Assembly (NCBI RefSeq): GCF_047948215.1
Contig: NC_134465.1
Location: 53,515,841-53,579,840, forward strand
Origin: Lycorma delicatula
Taxonomy: Eukaryota; Arthropoda; Insecta; Hemiptera; Fulgoridae
Reading direction: 5' to 3'
DNA: 64,000 bases
Of this stretch, positions 11,137-23,138 are shown one piece after another. The notes under the pieces were generated by a model, which was not told where the DNA came from, made no database searches, and saw only the letters and a program-made list of their open reading frames with translations. Within the stretch, counting starts at the first letter, position 1, and each line of letters starts with the position of its first letter. A program made the translations under genes and the position numbers.

Positions 11137-11992
11137 TTGTCAGTCATTTGGACTGGTTTGATGCAGCTCTCCACGATTATTCCCTATTTAGTGTTTTCAT
11201 TTTGGTATACACCCTACATTCTACATCCCTAACAATTTGTTTTACATACTCCAAACGTCGCCTGCCTGCACAATTTTTTTCTTCTACCTGTCTCTCCAAT
11301 ATTAAAGCTACTATTCCAGGATGCCTTAATATGTGGCCTATAAGTCTGTCTCTTCTTTTAACTATATTTTTCCAAATTCTTCTTTCTTCATCTATTTGTC
11401 GCAATACCTCCATTTGTCACTTTATCCACCCATATGATTTTTAACATTCTCCTATAGCACCGCATTTCAAAAGCTTCTAATCTTTTCTTCTCAGATACTC
11501 CGATTGTCCAAGTTTCACTTCCATATAAAGCGACACTCCAAACATATACTTTCAAAAATCTTTTCCTGACATTTAAATTAATTTTTGATGTAAAAAAATT
11601 ATTTCTGACTGAAGGCTCGTCTCACCTGTGCTATTCGGCATTTTATGTCGCTCCTGCTTTGTCCATCTTTAGTAATTCTACTTCCCAAATAACAAAATTC
11701 TTCTACCTACATAATCTTTTCACTTCCTATTTTCACATTCAGTGGTCCATCTTTGTTATTTCTATTACATTTCATTACTTTCGTTTTGCTCTTGTTTATT
11801 TTCATGCGGTAGTTCTTGCGTAGGACTTCATCCATGCCATTCATTGTTTCTTATAAATCCTTTTTACTCTCGGCTAGAATTACTATATTATCAGCAAATC
11901 GTAGCATCTTTATCTTTTCACCTTGTACTGTTACTCCGAATCTAAATTGTTCTTTAACATCATTAACTGATAGTTCTACGTAAAGATTAACA
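11137..11992 (-). mobile_element. 5'-truncated RTE-type LINE, 3' end
   Basis: The reverse complement matches the 3' part of the full-length LINE at 43,602-46,851: the terminal GACTGGTTTGATGCAGCTCT, the EVLRQIDEERRIWKNIVK region and LIGHILRHPGIVALILE. At the 5'-most end the RT motif reads RFADNIVILAE, with Asn replacing the second catalytic Asp. It ends abruptly at about 11,992 against mariner sequence. Inactive. Confidence 0.85.
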
Positions 11993-12019
11993 GACGGTTT
12001 ACGATTTTTTCGTTATCTA

Positions 12020-12296
12020 AAGAATTTCCTCAAGTTGTCTATGAAATTGTGACCGAACGCTTAAATTATCGACGATATTGGTGTCAAAGCGACCGTGTTG
12101 CAGTGGTTAAGTCTGACGGCAGATTTCTATGATAACGGTGTTCAAGAGCTGGTTGCACGATACAAGTGCCTTAATATTGATGGTAATTATATAGAAAAGT
12201 AGATGAGAGAAATGTACAGGCTTTCACGTAAAAATAAAATGAATAGTGGACTTGTTTTTAAAACTGTACTTAATTTAAAAATATGCCTTGTATATA
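12020..12296 (+). mobile_element. mariner C-terminal remnant with one terminal inverted repeat
   Basis: The frame ending at TAG 12,199-12,201 reads VLQWLSLTADFYD, NGVQELVARYKCLNIDGNY and IEK, the normal C-terminus of mariner transposases. About 75 bp further is TTTAAAAATATGCCTTGTAT, matching the ends of the mariner at 32,480-33,588. Only the 3' end survives. Confidence 0.8.
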
Positions 12297-12299
12297 TTA

Positions 12300-12960
12300 G
12301 GGACGTTCCAATAATTAACAAGACAAATTGATGTAGAAAAAATGATTTATTCAATGACAATGAAACTTTCACTACTTTTCAACATGGTCTCCAGCGACAT
12401 TTACACACTTGTCCCACCGTTCTGTGAGGTTTCTGATTCCCGGAACGTTCTTTACCTTGCTATTTGAACCATTCTGTACCGCTTTGTTGTCGAACTTTGT
12501 CCCATAAAAACTTCTTTGAGCAGCCCAAACAAATGAAAATCGGACGGGGCGAGGTGTCGTACAATCTAAAAAGTAGAACCTTCTGCTTCAAACCGTTTTT
12601 ACAGCGCAAAGCAAATGCGAATCTGGGTGTCTATGGGCTTGTCAACTGCCTTCGAACCCATCACGAACCCGTTTTGCGATAATTCAACACGTCATGAATA
12701 ATTGAATGCTCGGTTCCAACTCTCATATTACGCAAACTAGTAATTTGCGAAATTTTGACTCGCTTGCCTTCGCGAATAAGAGATCATTTGTGATTTTGCA
12801 GCGCGTTAGTCAAAACTTTAACTGATCTTCCAGAGCGATAGAGATCAGTCACATTTATTCTACCGGAATTAAACTGGTTCCATCCACTTATTCACGTTAC
12901 TGCGGTTTAAACACTTTTCTACATTGAAGATGTAGAATGGAGTAACTATGTTGCGATTAT
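12300..12960 (-). mobile_element. second mariner family remnant, - strand
   Basis: On the - strand near 12,435-12,380 it reads GIRNLTERWDKCVNVAGDH, a mariner C-terminal block. The remaining sequence aligns in order with 29,440-30,330, for example CAAACTAGTAATTTGCGAAA against CAAACTAGCAATTTGGGAAA, and the TGCGGTTTAAACACTT end. No intact frame remains. Confidence 0.72.
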
Positions 12961-13417
12961 AAGTTTAATACAGGAAGAAAGGAATGAAGAAAATCATCAA
13001 ACCTGTTAAATGACTGACGATCACGAATAAATTATTTTTCCTTTTTTTAACGGATATATCTGCAAAACACAATATGCATAAATTTTTATTTTCCTGATAA
13101 ACATCACAATTGACCTGTCGATAAATTAAATTAGATTATTTAAAATTAGTTTTTTTTAATTCACTTTTATTTTCTAAGTCACTGACCTCCAGTAACTGAA
13201 TTGTCAGTTTATTGGTTATTCTTTATGACAAAAGGAAACAATTTTTCATTTCATTGTATAATAATAAAATTGATTTTTTTCTCAATTCTAACATTCTGCT
13301 TCTCTTTTACTGTATAGTTCATTTATTTTTTTAATAAAGTGTACGAATATTGTGTGTAAATTTATACTGTTTTTAAGGAACACACACGAAGTTTAGTCTA
13401 ACATTTTATGTATTTTT

Positions 13418-14330
13418 ACTTTCCCGGAATGTAGCTATGTTGAAAGGGAAAGTATTGTGATTGTGATCATATTAAAAAATAGGGGTATCAAGTTTTTTTT
13501 TTACAAATCTAGTTTTAGGATCCAAGCTAGTTCATCCAAACCAAAATACCATATGTATGTATGTGCCATATGTTTCTAAGATGGTGGGCTGTGTGGATAT
13601 ATCTTTCCGGATTCTACTTAAAACTAAACAAAAAATATCCTTCGGAAAAATGGTTATTTTCCTTCGTTCTCCCCCTGTCCGACATTTTTATATTTTTATA
13701 TAAAAATTTGTATCTCAAGTTCGAATAAACGAATCACATTAATATTTGGTAACCGTCTTAAAATTAGAAAAAAAATTTGAAATTAAATACCTTCGAAAAT
13801 TACAAAATGGCGGCCACGTTTGTTTGTCCGTAAATGTTTGTTTTGTTAAAATTTATGTTATTAAATTGTTAAGCCTTTTATTTTGAACAAAAAGACATTT
13901 TATTGTTTAAAATTTGTTAATAAATAACTGACTTATGGCAGAAAATTGATGTTGTGATTATTTGTTCTCATGGTTTCATGTTCTCCACTTTACGCTCAAT
14001 TCGATTAAATATTAAATGTATTTATCGTAAATTAGTATGAAATTAATAATTTTCTCAAAATAATGACCTAATAATTACAAAATTACATCATTTTTTCCCT
14101 TGACTCGACTGTTCGTTAACCGATTTAAAAAAAATAAAATGTCTTTTTGTTCAAAATAAAAGGCTTAACATTTTAATAACATAAATTTTGACAAAACTAG
14201 CATTTACGGAGGTATAACGGATTGAAAAATATAACACTGTATATATGTACTGTTTTTGACCTTAAAAGCTTTTACCTCATAAATAATGTTAACCGGAAAT
14301 GTCTAAATTTTCTTTAAATTATACATCCTG
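13418..14330. repeat. repeat block with 78-bp near-perfect inverted arms
   Basis: The arm at 13827-13904 (TCCGTAAATGTTTGTTTTGT through GACATTTTATT) is the near-exact reverse complement of 14133-14210, separated by about 228 bp. The block begins with the dispersed repeat shared with 9.9 kb. No transposase is seen. A MITE or foldback element is the likeliest explanation. Confidence 0.7.
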
Positions 14331-14535
14331 AACCTAAAATGCAGAAAAGTTTTTTTGAAAATTGTTGTATTTTATCATTTTTGGACGGGGTGTAGATTTA
14401 GAGAAACTTTACTTCAAAAAAAGTAATACTACTTCATGCAATACTTTGCCAGCTATGTCGTCTGTTTAATGTATCCTAAAAAAAAAAATCACTGTAAGGT
14501 AAAACAACTACTTATTTTTCCTAGTCCTCGAAATA

Positions 14536-14735
14536 ACTCTGGAATGAGTTTTTCTCTGGACTGAAAACTCATTCCAGAGATATATTTATATATCTCACTG
14601 AAAACTCATTCCAGAGATATATTTATATATCTCACTGAAAATTCATTCTAGAGATATATTTATATATCTCACTGAAAACTTATTTCAGAGATATATTTTT
14701 ATATCTCAGTGAAAACTCATTCCAGATATATTTCT
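14536..14735. repeat. 37-bp minisatellite preceded by a perfect 16-bp-arm hairpin
   Basis: Repeat starts at 14561, 14598, 14635, 14672 and 14709 give an exact 37-bp period, about 4.6 copies, core CTGAAAACTCATTCCAGAGA. Each unit contains the short palindrome GAGATATATTTATATATCTC. Immediately 5', CTCTGGAATGAGTTTT (14538-14553) is the perfect reverse complement of the first repeat's AAAACTCATTCCAGAG, across an 11-base loop. It lies about 240 bp before tubby exon a. Confidence 0.85.
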
Positions 14736-14971
14736 TCAGTATTCATATAATGTTTGACTCCAATAAATAAACGGAAAGCAACTTAACTCCTCCATTTTCC
14801 TGAGCTTGGGATTGTAGGCTTATTACTCTTCAGAAAGCATTATCCCATTTTCTTCTCTTCTCTCAAGTCAACGAAAAGTTATTTAAGTTATTACACAATA
14901 TACAGTATTTATGTTCATAACAAGTCAAATAAGAAATTAAATTTAAAATTATATTTTCTCTTTTGTTTTAG

Positions 14972-15079
14972 GTTACGATGGCCCATTGCAATTCACAATG
15001 GTTCATGGAAATCCTGATTCCAGTGATACAGTCATAACTATGCCGCCAGTTAATGATACTAAAGAAGATAATTCAGTTG
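14972..15079 (+). CDS. ktub: tubby exon a (N-terminal region, partial gene)
   Basis: This exon of 108 bp follows a TTTTGTTTTAG acceptor and ends at a GTGAGT donor. It enters with two bases of a split codon and leaves with one. The translation begins [18 protein letters not shown], matching the YDGP(L/M)QF block near the N-terminus of insect Tubby proteins. At least one more exon with the start codon must lie upstream. I found no convincing candidate between 1 and 14,971. Confidence 0.88.
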
Positions 15080-18000
15080 GTGAGTCTTGTGCTTTGATGG
15101 TTTATCTTTTACTTGTTACTTCCTTGTACGAAGTAAAGTTAGTACTTTGATGGTGATACATTTCAGTTTTTATATTTCAATGGAAATATCCATTTTGACC
15201 ATCCCTGAATCCATTTTGACTAGTTTCGGTGTGATGTTTGTACGTACGTATGATGAATGTATATGCACATGTATCTCAAATAACTCAAAAACTATTAGCC
15301 GTAAGATGTTGTAATTTTTTATTTACATTGTTGTAATATCTAGTTGTGCACCTCCCTTTTTGATTGCAATCAAAATTAAAATTAAAATTTTAATTATATT
15401 TGGGTCTTAAAGGAAAGGTTACATCGGTTTGAATCCAATTTTTGCTTTTTAACTTTTTTTTAAATTTAAACATATTGATTTAATAATAATTATTAACTTG
15501 TGATTGTAAAAAAAAAAATTACAGGAGATAATTCAATAATAAAAAAAAAGAAAACAAAATAGTGTAATCCCGCTATTAACGCGGGGACTTAAGTGACACC
15601 TGCGTTATTTCGAGAAGTAAATTTTAAATCACAAAGGGAATCAATTAAAAAAATCAAAAATGGTTTAATAGAAAAAGTCAATACAGTATAATGTGTACTT
15701 ACATAGAAACAAGTTAAGGGTGGAAGATATGATATTTTTTCTTTGAACGTAAATTTTTTAAAATAAGAAGTTATTGTTTTTTGGTTCGCTGTTATGTTTC
15801 TTCTCTATAATATGACTTTACACTTTGTAAATGCAAAATTGACGATCATCACTAATCAACATTGTTGCTCCATCCATGTTATTACACTATTTATACTTTC
15901 CAGAACGTCTTTTATCGAGAATGTAGACCTATCCGTAACAGTGACCCCTGCAACACCTTCCCCTGCTTCTCTGACAAATTAACATTAGGTTGTAGAACGG
16001 AGTTTACAATTTCTTCATCAGTCATGTAGTGGGCAACAGGTGTTGTCTTCTTGAACCCACAAGTCAATTCTTGCCTGGTTGAATTTGACAATTCCATTGT
16101 GTGTTCGTCAGTAAAAATATGAAATTTCCTGTTTGTGCCTTCTGTATTACTCTGTGAAAATACCGACCAACAATTTTTAATTGTAATAGAATTTGTTACT
16201 CCACGGTAGCGGTCAGTAGCTCTGGTCGCTAATAAGCTTTTAAATATCCAAATGACTCCTCAGTCTAATAGTTAGATCAAAGAAGTGGTGTTCTTGGGTA
16301 AAAAACATTACGATTATTTTCCCATCTTTAGATTTCAGCAAGTCAGTAGGCGGATGAGTAGAACATTGTCAAAAAGTAAAAAAGCTTTTTCTTCCAATTT
16401 TTGAACTCAGAAGTAATTTTAACACAAGGCACAAATTCATTGTTAAACCCTCTTAAAAAATATGTGTCATCCAAGCATTTTTATTATTTTTAAAAATAAC
16501 TGGTAATGAATTCATATTAACGTGTTTGAAGCAATGTGGGCTGGCATACTTGCCAATGAGCAACAGCTTCAATTTGATTTCCTGACTTATTGGCCCAGAA
16601 AAGAAAAGTTGCCCTTTCTTTTTTCATTTTCATACCAAACTTATTTGGTGCTCATTTTGCATCTAATGTTTTGTTGGCAGTATTTATAATACAAAGCAGT
16701 TTCATTGCAATTATACAACTGTTTTTTACTGAAGTTACTCTCTTATAACTGATCGCATCTACTGAACAAGATTCTCCTTTGATATTTACTTGGCCTATGC
16801 CATGACAGATCGTGATAACCAACCGCTAGAAGCACTGAATTCTTCTCCATTGTTAATTTGTTCTTGAAAATTTAGTGCCTGAGCTTGAAGTATTGGCCCT
16901 GCACACTACTTCATTCTGTTTTTCTAAAATATAAAAAAGGATTTTAAATACATTATCAAAAGAATTTTTATATTTTACAGTACTTGCATCTTAACATAAT
17001 TAACAGCTAGTAGTGAATTTTTTTTCATTTCTAGCAAAACTTCACTCATACCCATACTTTTATAATAAATAACAGCATGCTTTTAAAATTACTGATAACT
17101 TGAAAGTTAGTTTAGACATGTTCTTTTCAGATTATCACTGAATGATCATTGTATCAAATATTAGTATGACGACTTTTAATAGCTACTGCTTCTAATGCTT
17201 AACTTTCTATAGTAATTATTTATGGTATATATAAGCAGTAGTGAAAACAAAATGTAAATTGCAGCTGTCCTAGGAACTTCACTTTTATTTGATATTTAAT
17301 TAAACTATACACTACTTACTAATTATAATTTAGTAATCATTGATTACTAAATTTATCAATTTTTTTTTTTTTTTCATTATTTCAGAAATATTATGTAATG
17401 AGGAATTAGATATTGAAGATGAGCAATCAACTCCTGTTAGCCCTACAACTACTCCATCATCTGAAGTCAACAATACTAGTGTCATTGCACCTGATACGCT
17501 TCCAGTGCCTTTTATTTACAACAATCTTACAGAAGTAATTAAAGTATATAAAAATTTTAAAAAAATATTTAAAATATTTATAAAAATATATTTTGTATTA
17601 AATTTGTATATATTAACAATGTTTTGCTATATATCATGCAACTTATATTATTTACACACTACGCAGAAAGTTTTTATTCCAGTTTTATAACTGGAAAAAA
17701 GATGTTGAAAGGTGACCTTCTCAAACATCATTACAACACTGCACATGTTTTTGTTTTCAAACATGTTAACATGCTGATGTACCAGAATTCGTGTATATAT
17801 GCTGTAACCTGTGAGAGTCAGATCAGGCAGTCGTGCAGGTCACAAACCCCTCGAAATGATTTGTTCACCATTTTGTAAAAGAATCATTGACCTCTTTTAG
17901 CTATGTGTGCTGTGGCACCATCTTTTTGGATCAAATTGTGATATATTGCCACTTCTGTAAATTGACTAATGAAGTTTTGTTAAAATACCACAGTAATGAT

Positions 18001-21000
18001 CACCAGATCATTACTGAGATTGGACCCACAATGTGCGTTCTACTCACACTGACCCAGACTTCAATTTTCACTTCGTGTGGATTAGTTGACAAGGATGTAT
18101 ACAGAATTTTGGTCAATACACTGTTTAAACCATTGTTAATAATTTAGTCTTTTGGAATGTTGGTTTCAATTCTTGAACACACATTACTTTGTTGAGGAAA
18201 AGTTTCAGTTATTTTCTTACAGCTTTGTGTGGTAGCAAGTTTGATAATCTTGCTGTAGTTAGTAGCTTATGCTTTGACATTGAACTTAAGCCATAGCATC
18301 AGAAATATCAAGCAGCTTCAACTTGTTTAGTTTGTTTTTTCCACTTTGATCAGCATTTTCAACAGAGCCTGTTGTCAAAACTTTTTTGATGAGAGTTTGA
18401 ACTTCATTGTGGTAAGGAACATACCACACTTCAGGAACAATTCAATAATTCTATATACTTGTGAAAGATGTGTAAAACAAGAAAAATTTATTCCTCTACC
18501 GAAAGAACAGTTACATTTCTTGCAGCTACTAATTACAATAAATGAAACTAAGCACATTCAATCATAACTCAATGATTGACATTTTGGTTTATTTCTGAGC
18601 AATGCCCAATGAATCCACAGGGTAACCAACCTAACACCAAAAGAACAGAATGCACCACATAATTCTAAAGTATACTACACTGACATTCTAAACTCACTTT
18701 ATTAAATAATATTTAAAAGTCCTATAGTGTATGTTATTTATTATCTTGTATATTTTTTTTATCTGATGTAAACTTGTTAAATTTGAGATGTAGGTTTTTA
18801 TAGAAAATTATGCTTTATTTCAGTGCTGAATTAATAATAATAATAATAATAAGTCATAGGACAGTTCTGTTTTATAAAGTCACTCTTAATTGTTGAATTG
18901 ATAAGTGATGTTTTTTTATGTAATCAGTAAACATAAAAGGGTAAACCCGAAAGGAGAAGTATCAGTTAACTAGTTATTAAAACTAGTAAGTTTTAATTAA
19001 TTAAAATTTTTATACTATTTTCAAAATTCGGCAAAACAAATCTTTCATGCTATCATTGTCTCGATAGAGATAATGTAAAAATTAAGTATGTTTTTATTTG
19101 AATGTCTGTTATTATCAGACAGACAAACCTGATTTATAAATCTAGAAACTTATGAAATGGGAAAATGGGAAAATAGGTGTCTGTGAACCCTAAAAAAAAG
19201 TTGCCATTCTTTCCCAGGGATGACACTCACCAAGGCTTGTCATAAACTTGCAAGAGTGCATTAATGGTTAGAGTTGCATACTGTATTTTTTCTACAGTTG
19301 AATAAATATTGGGATTGTTTACAGAATATTTTTTTAAATTTTCAAAAAATATATAACAATATATTTCTGTAGCAATACGTTATTAGTCTGCAGTTTCTTT
19401 AATATTGATTGATGTTAAAATAATTTTTTCTCAAAATTTCTTCTTCTGCTTGCTAATTACTAAATTGGATTAAAAGTAAAAAAAAAAAAAAAAAAATACT
19501 GATATATTAAACAACAATAATACTACTTAGCTTCTGATTGATCAGTGGTTGAAAAGAGTAGGCTTTTTATTGGTTGAAGATCTCTCATTAATGAAAATCT
19601 GTTTCATAAATAAATGATACAGGTTCCAAACGTGTAATTAAAAAATAATACAACCATAGAAAAGATTTTTTCTGCGGTTTTTTTAATAACATAGTAACAT
19701 AGACAAAGTCACCTATGCCAAAGTTGTATGGCATTTATTTCAGTCACTTGATTTATGCAAAATGTGTACTCTACTGTAGAAATTAATAATGGAAGGAAGC
19801 AAAGTAACTATGGTATTTAACATTTGTGTTTCTATTTTCTTTCGTTTTATTTACTGTTTTAGACTCAAGAGATACAAGGAGATGTTGTGGGTAATCTGGA
19901 TAGTTTTGTGTTGTCTCCAGCTTCACAAAGAGTACATTATAAATGCCGAATTACACGAGATAGAAAAGGAATGGATAGAGGTCTTTATCCCACATACTTC
20001 CTACATTTAGAACGTGATTATGGCAAAAAAGTAAGTTACTTAATTATAGTACTTAACATTAAAAAATAATGTGTGTTAATTTATGGACATATACACCTAT
20101 ATATTATATTAATGAACAGAGGATTTCTACTCAAACAAAAAGTCTTTACTGTTATGTACATTGTAAACATCATCAGTTATTGTCTACAAATGAGAAAATG
20201 GTTTTTGACAATGTGATAAAACATGATAAAACTTTACATTACATATTAATTGACTCATTTTAAAGTTAATTGAATTCTTTCTTCCAAGTTTCTAAACTAG
20301 TAGTTATTAGTTCATCTGAATATTTGGTAGCACTGTTAGCAATGGCTCGCATCCTAAAAAGGTTAGCTGACTTGTAATTGATAGTTGTCAAGTTAACAAA
20401 TATCATCTGAATATTTGGTAGCACTGTTAGTAATGGCTCGCATCCTAAAAAGGTTAGCTGACTTGTAATTGATAGTTGTCAAGTTAACAAATATACTGAA
20501 AGTTTTAATACAATAAAACATTTGACACAAAGCAATGATAACTATCATTCTATCAGATTTTGTTTTAAAAAGATAAAATCCTTTAAGAAAGTTATTGATA
20601 GATGTCAGTCTACAAATACATATTTTGTACTGAGTTATTAATGTTGACACTCGCACACATGCCGAGAACATGTAATACAAAATATGCAAAACTAAAAAAA
20701 CTCACCTATTCGTAGAAAATTCATTACATTAGTAATATACATTAATAAACAGTTGTACAACATTTTCTAATATTTTCAAAAAAGAAGGTGATAGTGTTGC
20801 TTTCAAAACTACAAACAAAATACAAAATCATACAAACGACCACTGAGAAACATAAAGTCCCTGAAGTATACAAATTAAACTGCAGAGATTGTATTTAATG
20901 TTATATTGGGCAGTACTGATAACCATTCAGCCACAGATTTGAGGAACACATGCATAGACCCTACAAATAACGAATGATAGTTTTTTAAATTACATCATAG

Positions 21001-23033
21001 AAACTAGACATTCACAGACAGAGAGAGAATACATTAACCACAACATGCAAATCTCTCTTAGCACAAGGGAACAGGGACCACACTTAATTATGATTAATTT
21101 TGTAAATTAATCATGGAAACTGGATATAGAAGCAAGAGAAGACATTAACCACAACTTATAAATTTTGCATACAGCACTGAAAAGAAAAATATGAATTTTA
21201 GGTAGATATCAATGACCAAAGTGCTACCAGGATATTCCATTGAAGAAGCAACTAATTATTGGCTGTGAAGGATCTTTGGAAGAAAATGCTTCATTTATTT
21301 GAAAATTAATTATTGAATATTATTTTAATATTTAATAAGAGAAAAAACATTTTTGTGCACAAATTAAGCACTTTTTCCAAATGTTTATGTAGACTGGTGT
21401 TTTGTTTTGCAAATATCCTAGTCCTGTTGTTAGTTTTTCTTTAAATGATTCCTGATAAACATTTTTTTCTTCTTTAACTCTTATTTTGAGAGAATCAAGA
21501 CTGGTAACTCCACAAAACAAGCCGGTTGTAGACGTTCAAATTGAGGTTTAAGATCCAGATCTTCACAGTACAACTTATATATTACATAAAAGAGAATTGG
21601 ATTCATTACTTTACATTATTGAAGATTTAGTAATAACAAAATATAATTCTCTAAATACATAATGCTGCTTAGTTAGAAATTGGACGTATTAAAACTGACT
21701 TCTCTAACATATACAAAGCAAGTAAGGTCAATTTTAAAATGAAAACAAACCCGAAAAATATGCTTTATTATTAGGCATAAAATCTACATTTATTTATTAC
21801 CTTTCTATGTAGCTGCCTTCTACTTCAACACATTTTTCATAGCATTTCATCAGCTTCTTAGCTTTTTCATTCCCTCTTCAAGAAATTCTGCCAAAAGTGA
21901 CTTAAACATGCAGTACCATTTTTCAAGTCATTGTGGTCATAGCTTTGTGTTGCAAGCCGCTGAGTAAGCTGAAGGAAAAGAAAATAAACATATCTCTCAA
22001 CTAATTGAGATGTATTGGATGGATGATTGAGCAATTTTTCCAATTGTCTCTAATATGCTGTGTGTGGCCCAGCTGGCATGCAAAAACAAAATTTTGTGAG
22101 AACATCACATCTTGCTTGTTCTTATAACTTTTTCAACAAAAATTTAACATTTGCGATATGTATCGACATTTACAATAGCTTTGTGATCACTAAATTGTTG
22201 TTAAAAAAAAAATTACCTACCTATTCTATAAAACAATAGCTGTAAGTTGCTTCTTTACTGAACATGCTTCTTTGGTTTAAGAGATGATGGATGCCATTAT
22301 CCCATTGACTGATAGTTTGTTTCAATATACAAATAAGAAATTCAGGTTTCATTTTCAGTAACAGTTTGATCAAACCGTTGCCTTTGCCTTCATTTTCGTA
22401 ACTAAAAAAAATTCATGTGCTGCAGCAAAACAGTTTCCTTGTGTCAGTTAACACATCATGTTAACTTAACCTTCGAGATCCATCTGGTACATGATGTTAT
22501 AAGCCAATTTTTCAATTTCAGCCATAGGATTATTTTTCATCATCAAAAATCCTGAACTGTAATGCCCATTGTAAATGTATGTATTATAACACAAAATGAC
22601 TGAGCTACTCTACATTTGATTGAAATGACTTGAGCTATTATGTTTACATAGCTGTATATCCGCTTATATTATGTATGTAGGTGGCAAATTCAAAACAGAT
22701 GTTACTGTAAAAACATGCTTTACAATTTTTACTTTTCCCCACAGTTCACTGCTACACATAGTTTGATTTTGACATGTTTTATTGTATTTCTTACAAATAT
22801 ATTTTGTTAGAAAATTGACCAATATTAATACGAAAATTTAATTCAAATTTAAGTACTCAGTGACTGAATCTTTTCAATAGCTATAGTAGATTATCTATTG
22901 ACAAATGATATAAAAACTCAGTCTTAGGCACAGCTGGTTTTTTTTATCAAATTTTTTTAAGCTTCATTTTATTTCTTTGATTTTGTTGTAAAATTAAGTA
23001 TGTAATTTAATTTTTTTATTACCTTCTTTAATG

Positions 23034-23082
<49 letters not shown>

Positions 23083-23095
23083 GAAGGTAATATAA

Positions 23096-23138
<43 letters not shown>

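Noticed and set aside
14561..14735. CRISPR-like direct repeats
   Set aside because: The 37-bp units are contiguous with no spacers, and the DNA is clearly animal nuclear sequence. It is a minisatellite.
17340..17690. 116-codon frame as an independent gene
   Set aside because: Its middle is tubby exon b. The ends are a T-rich intron tract and AT-rich intron read-through.
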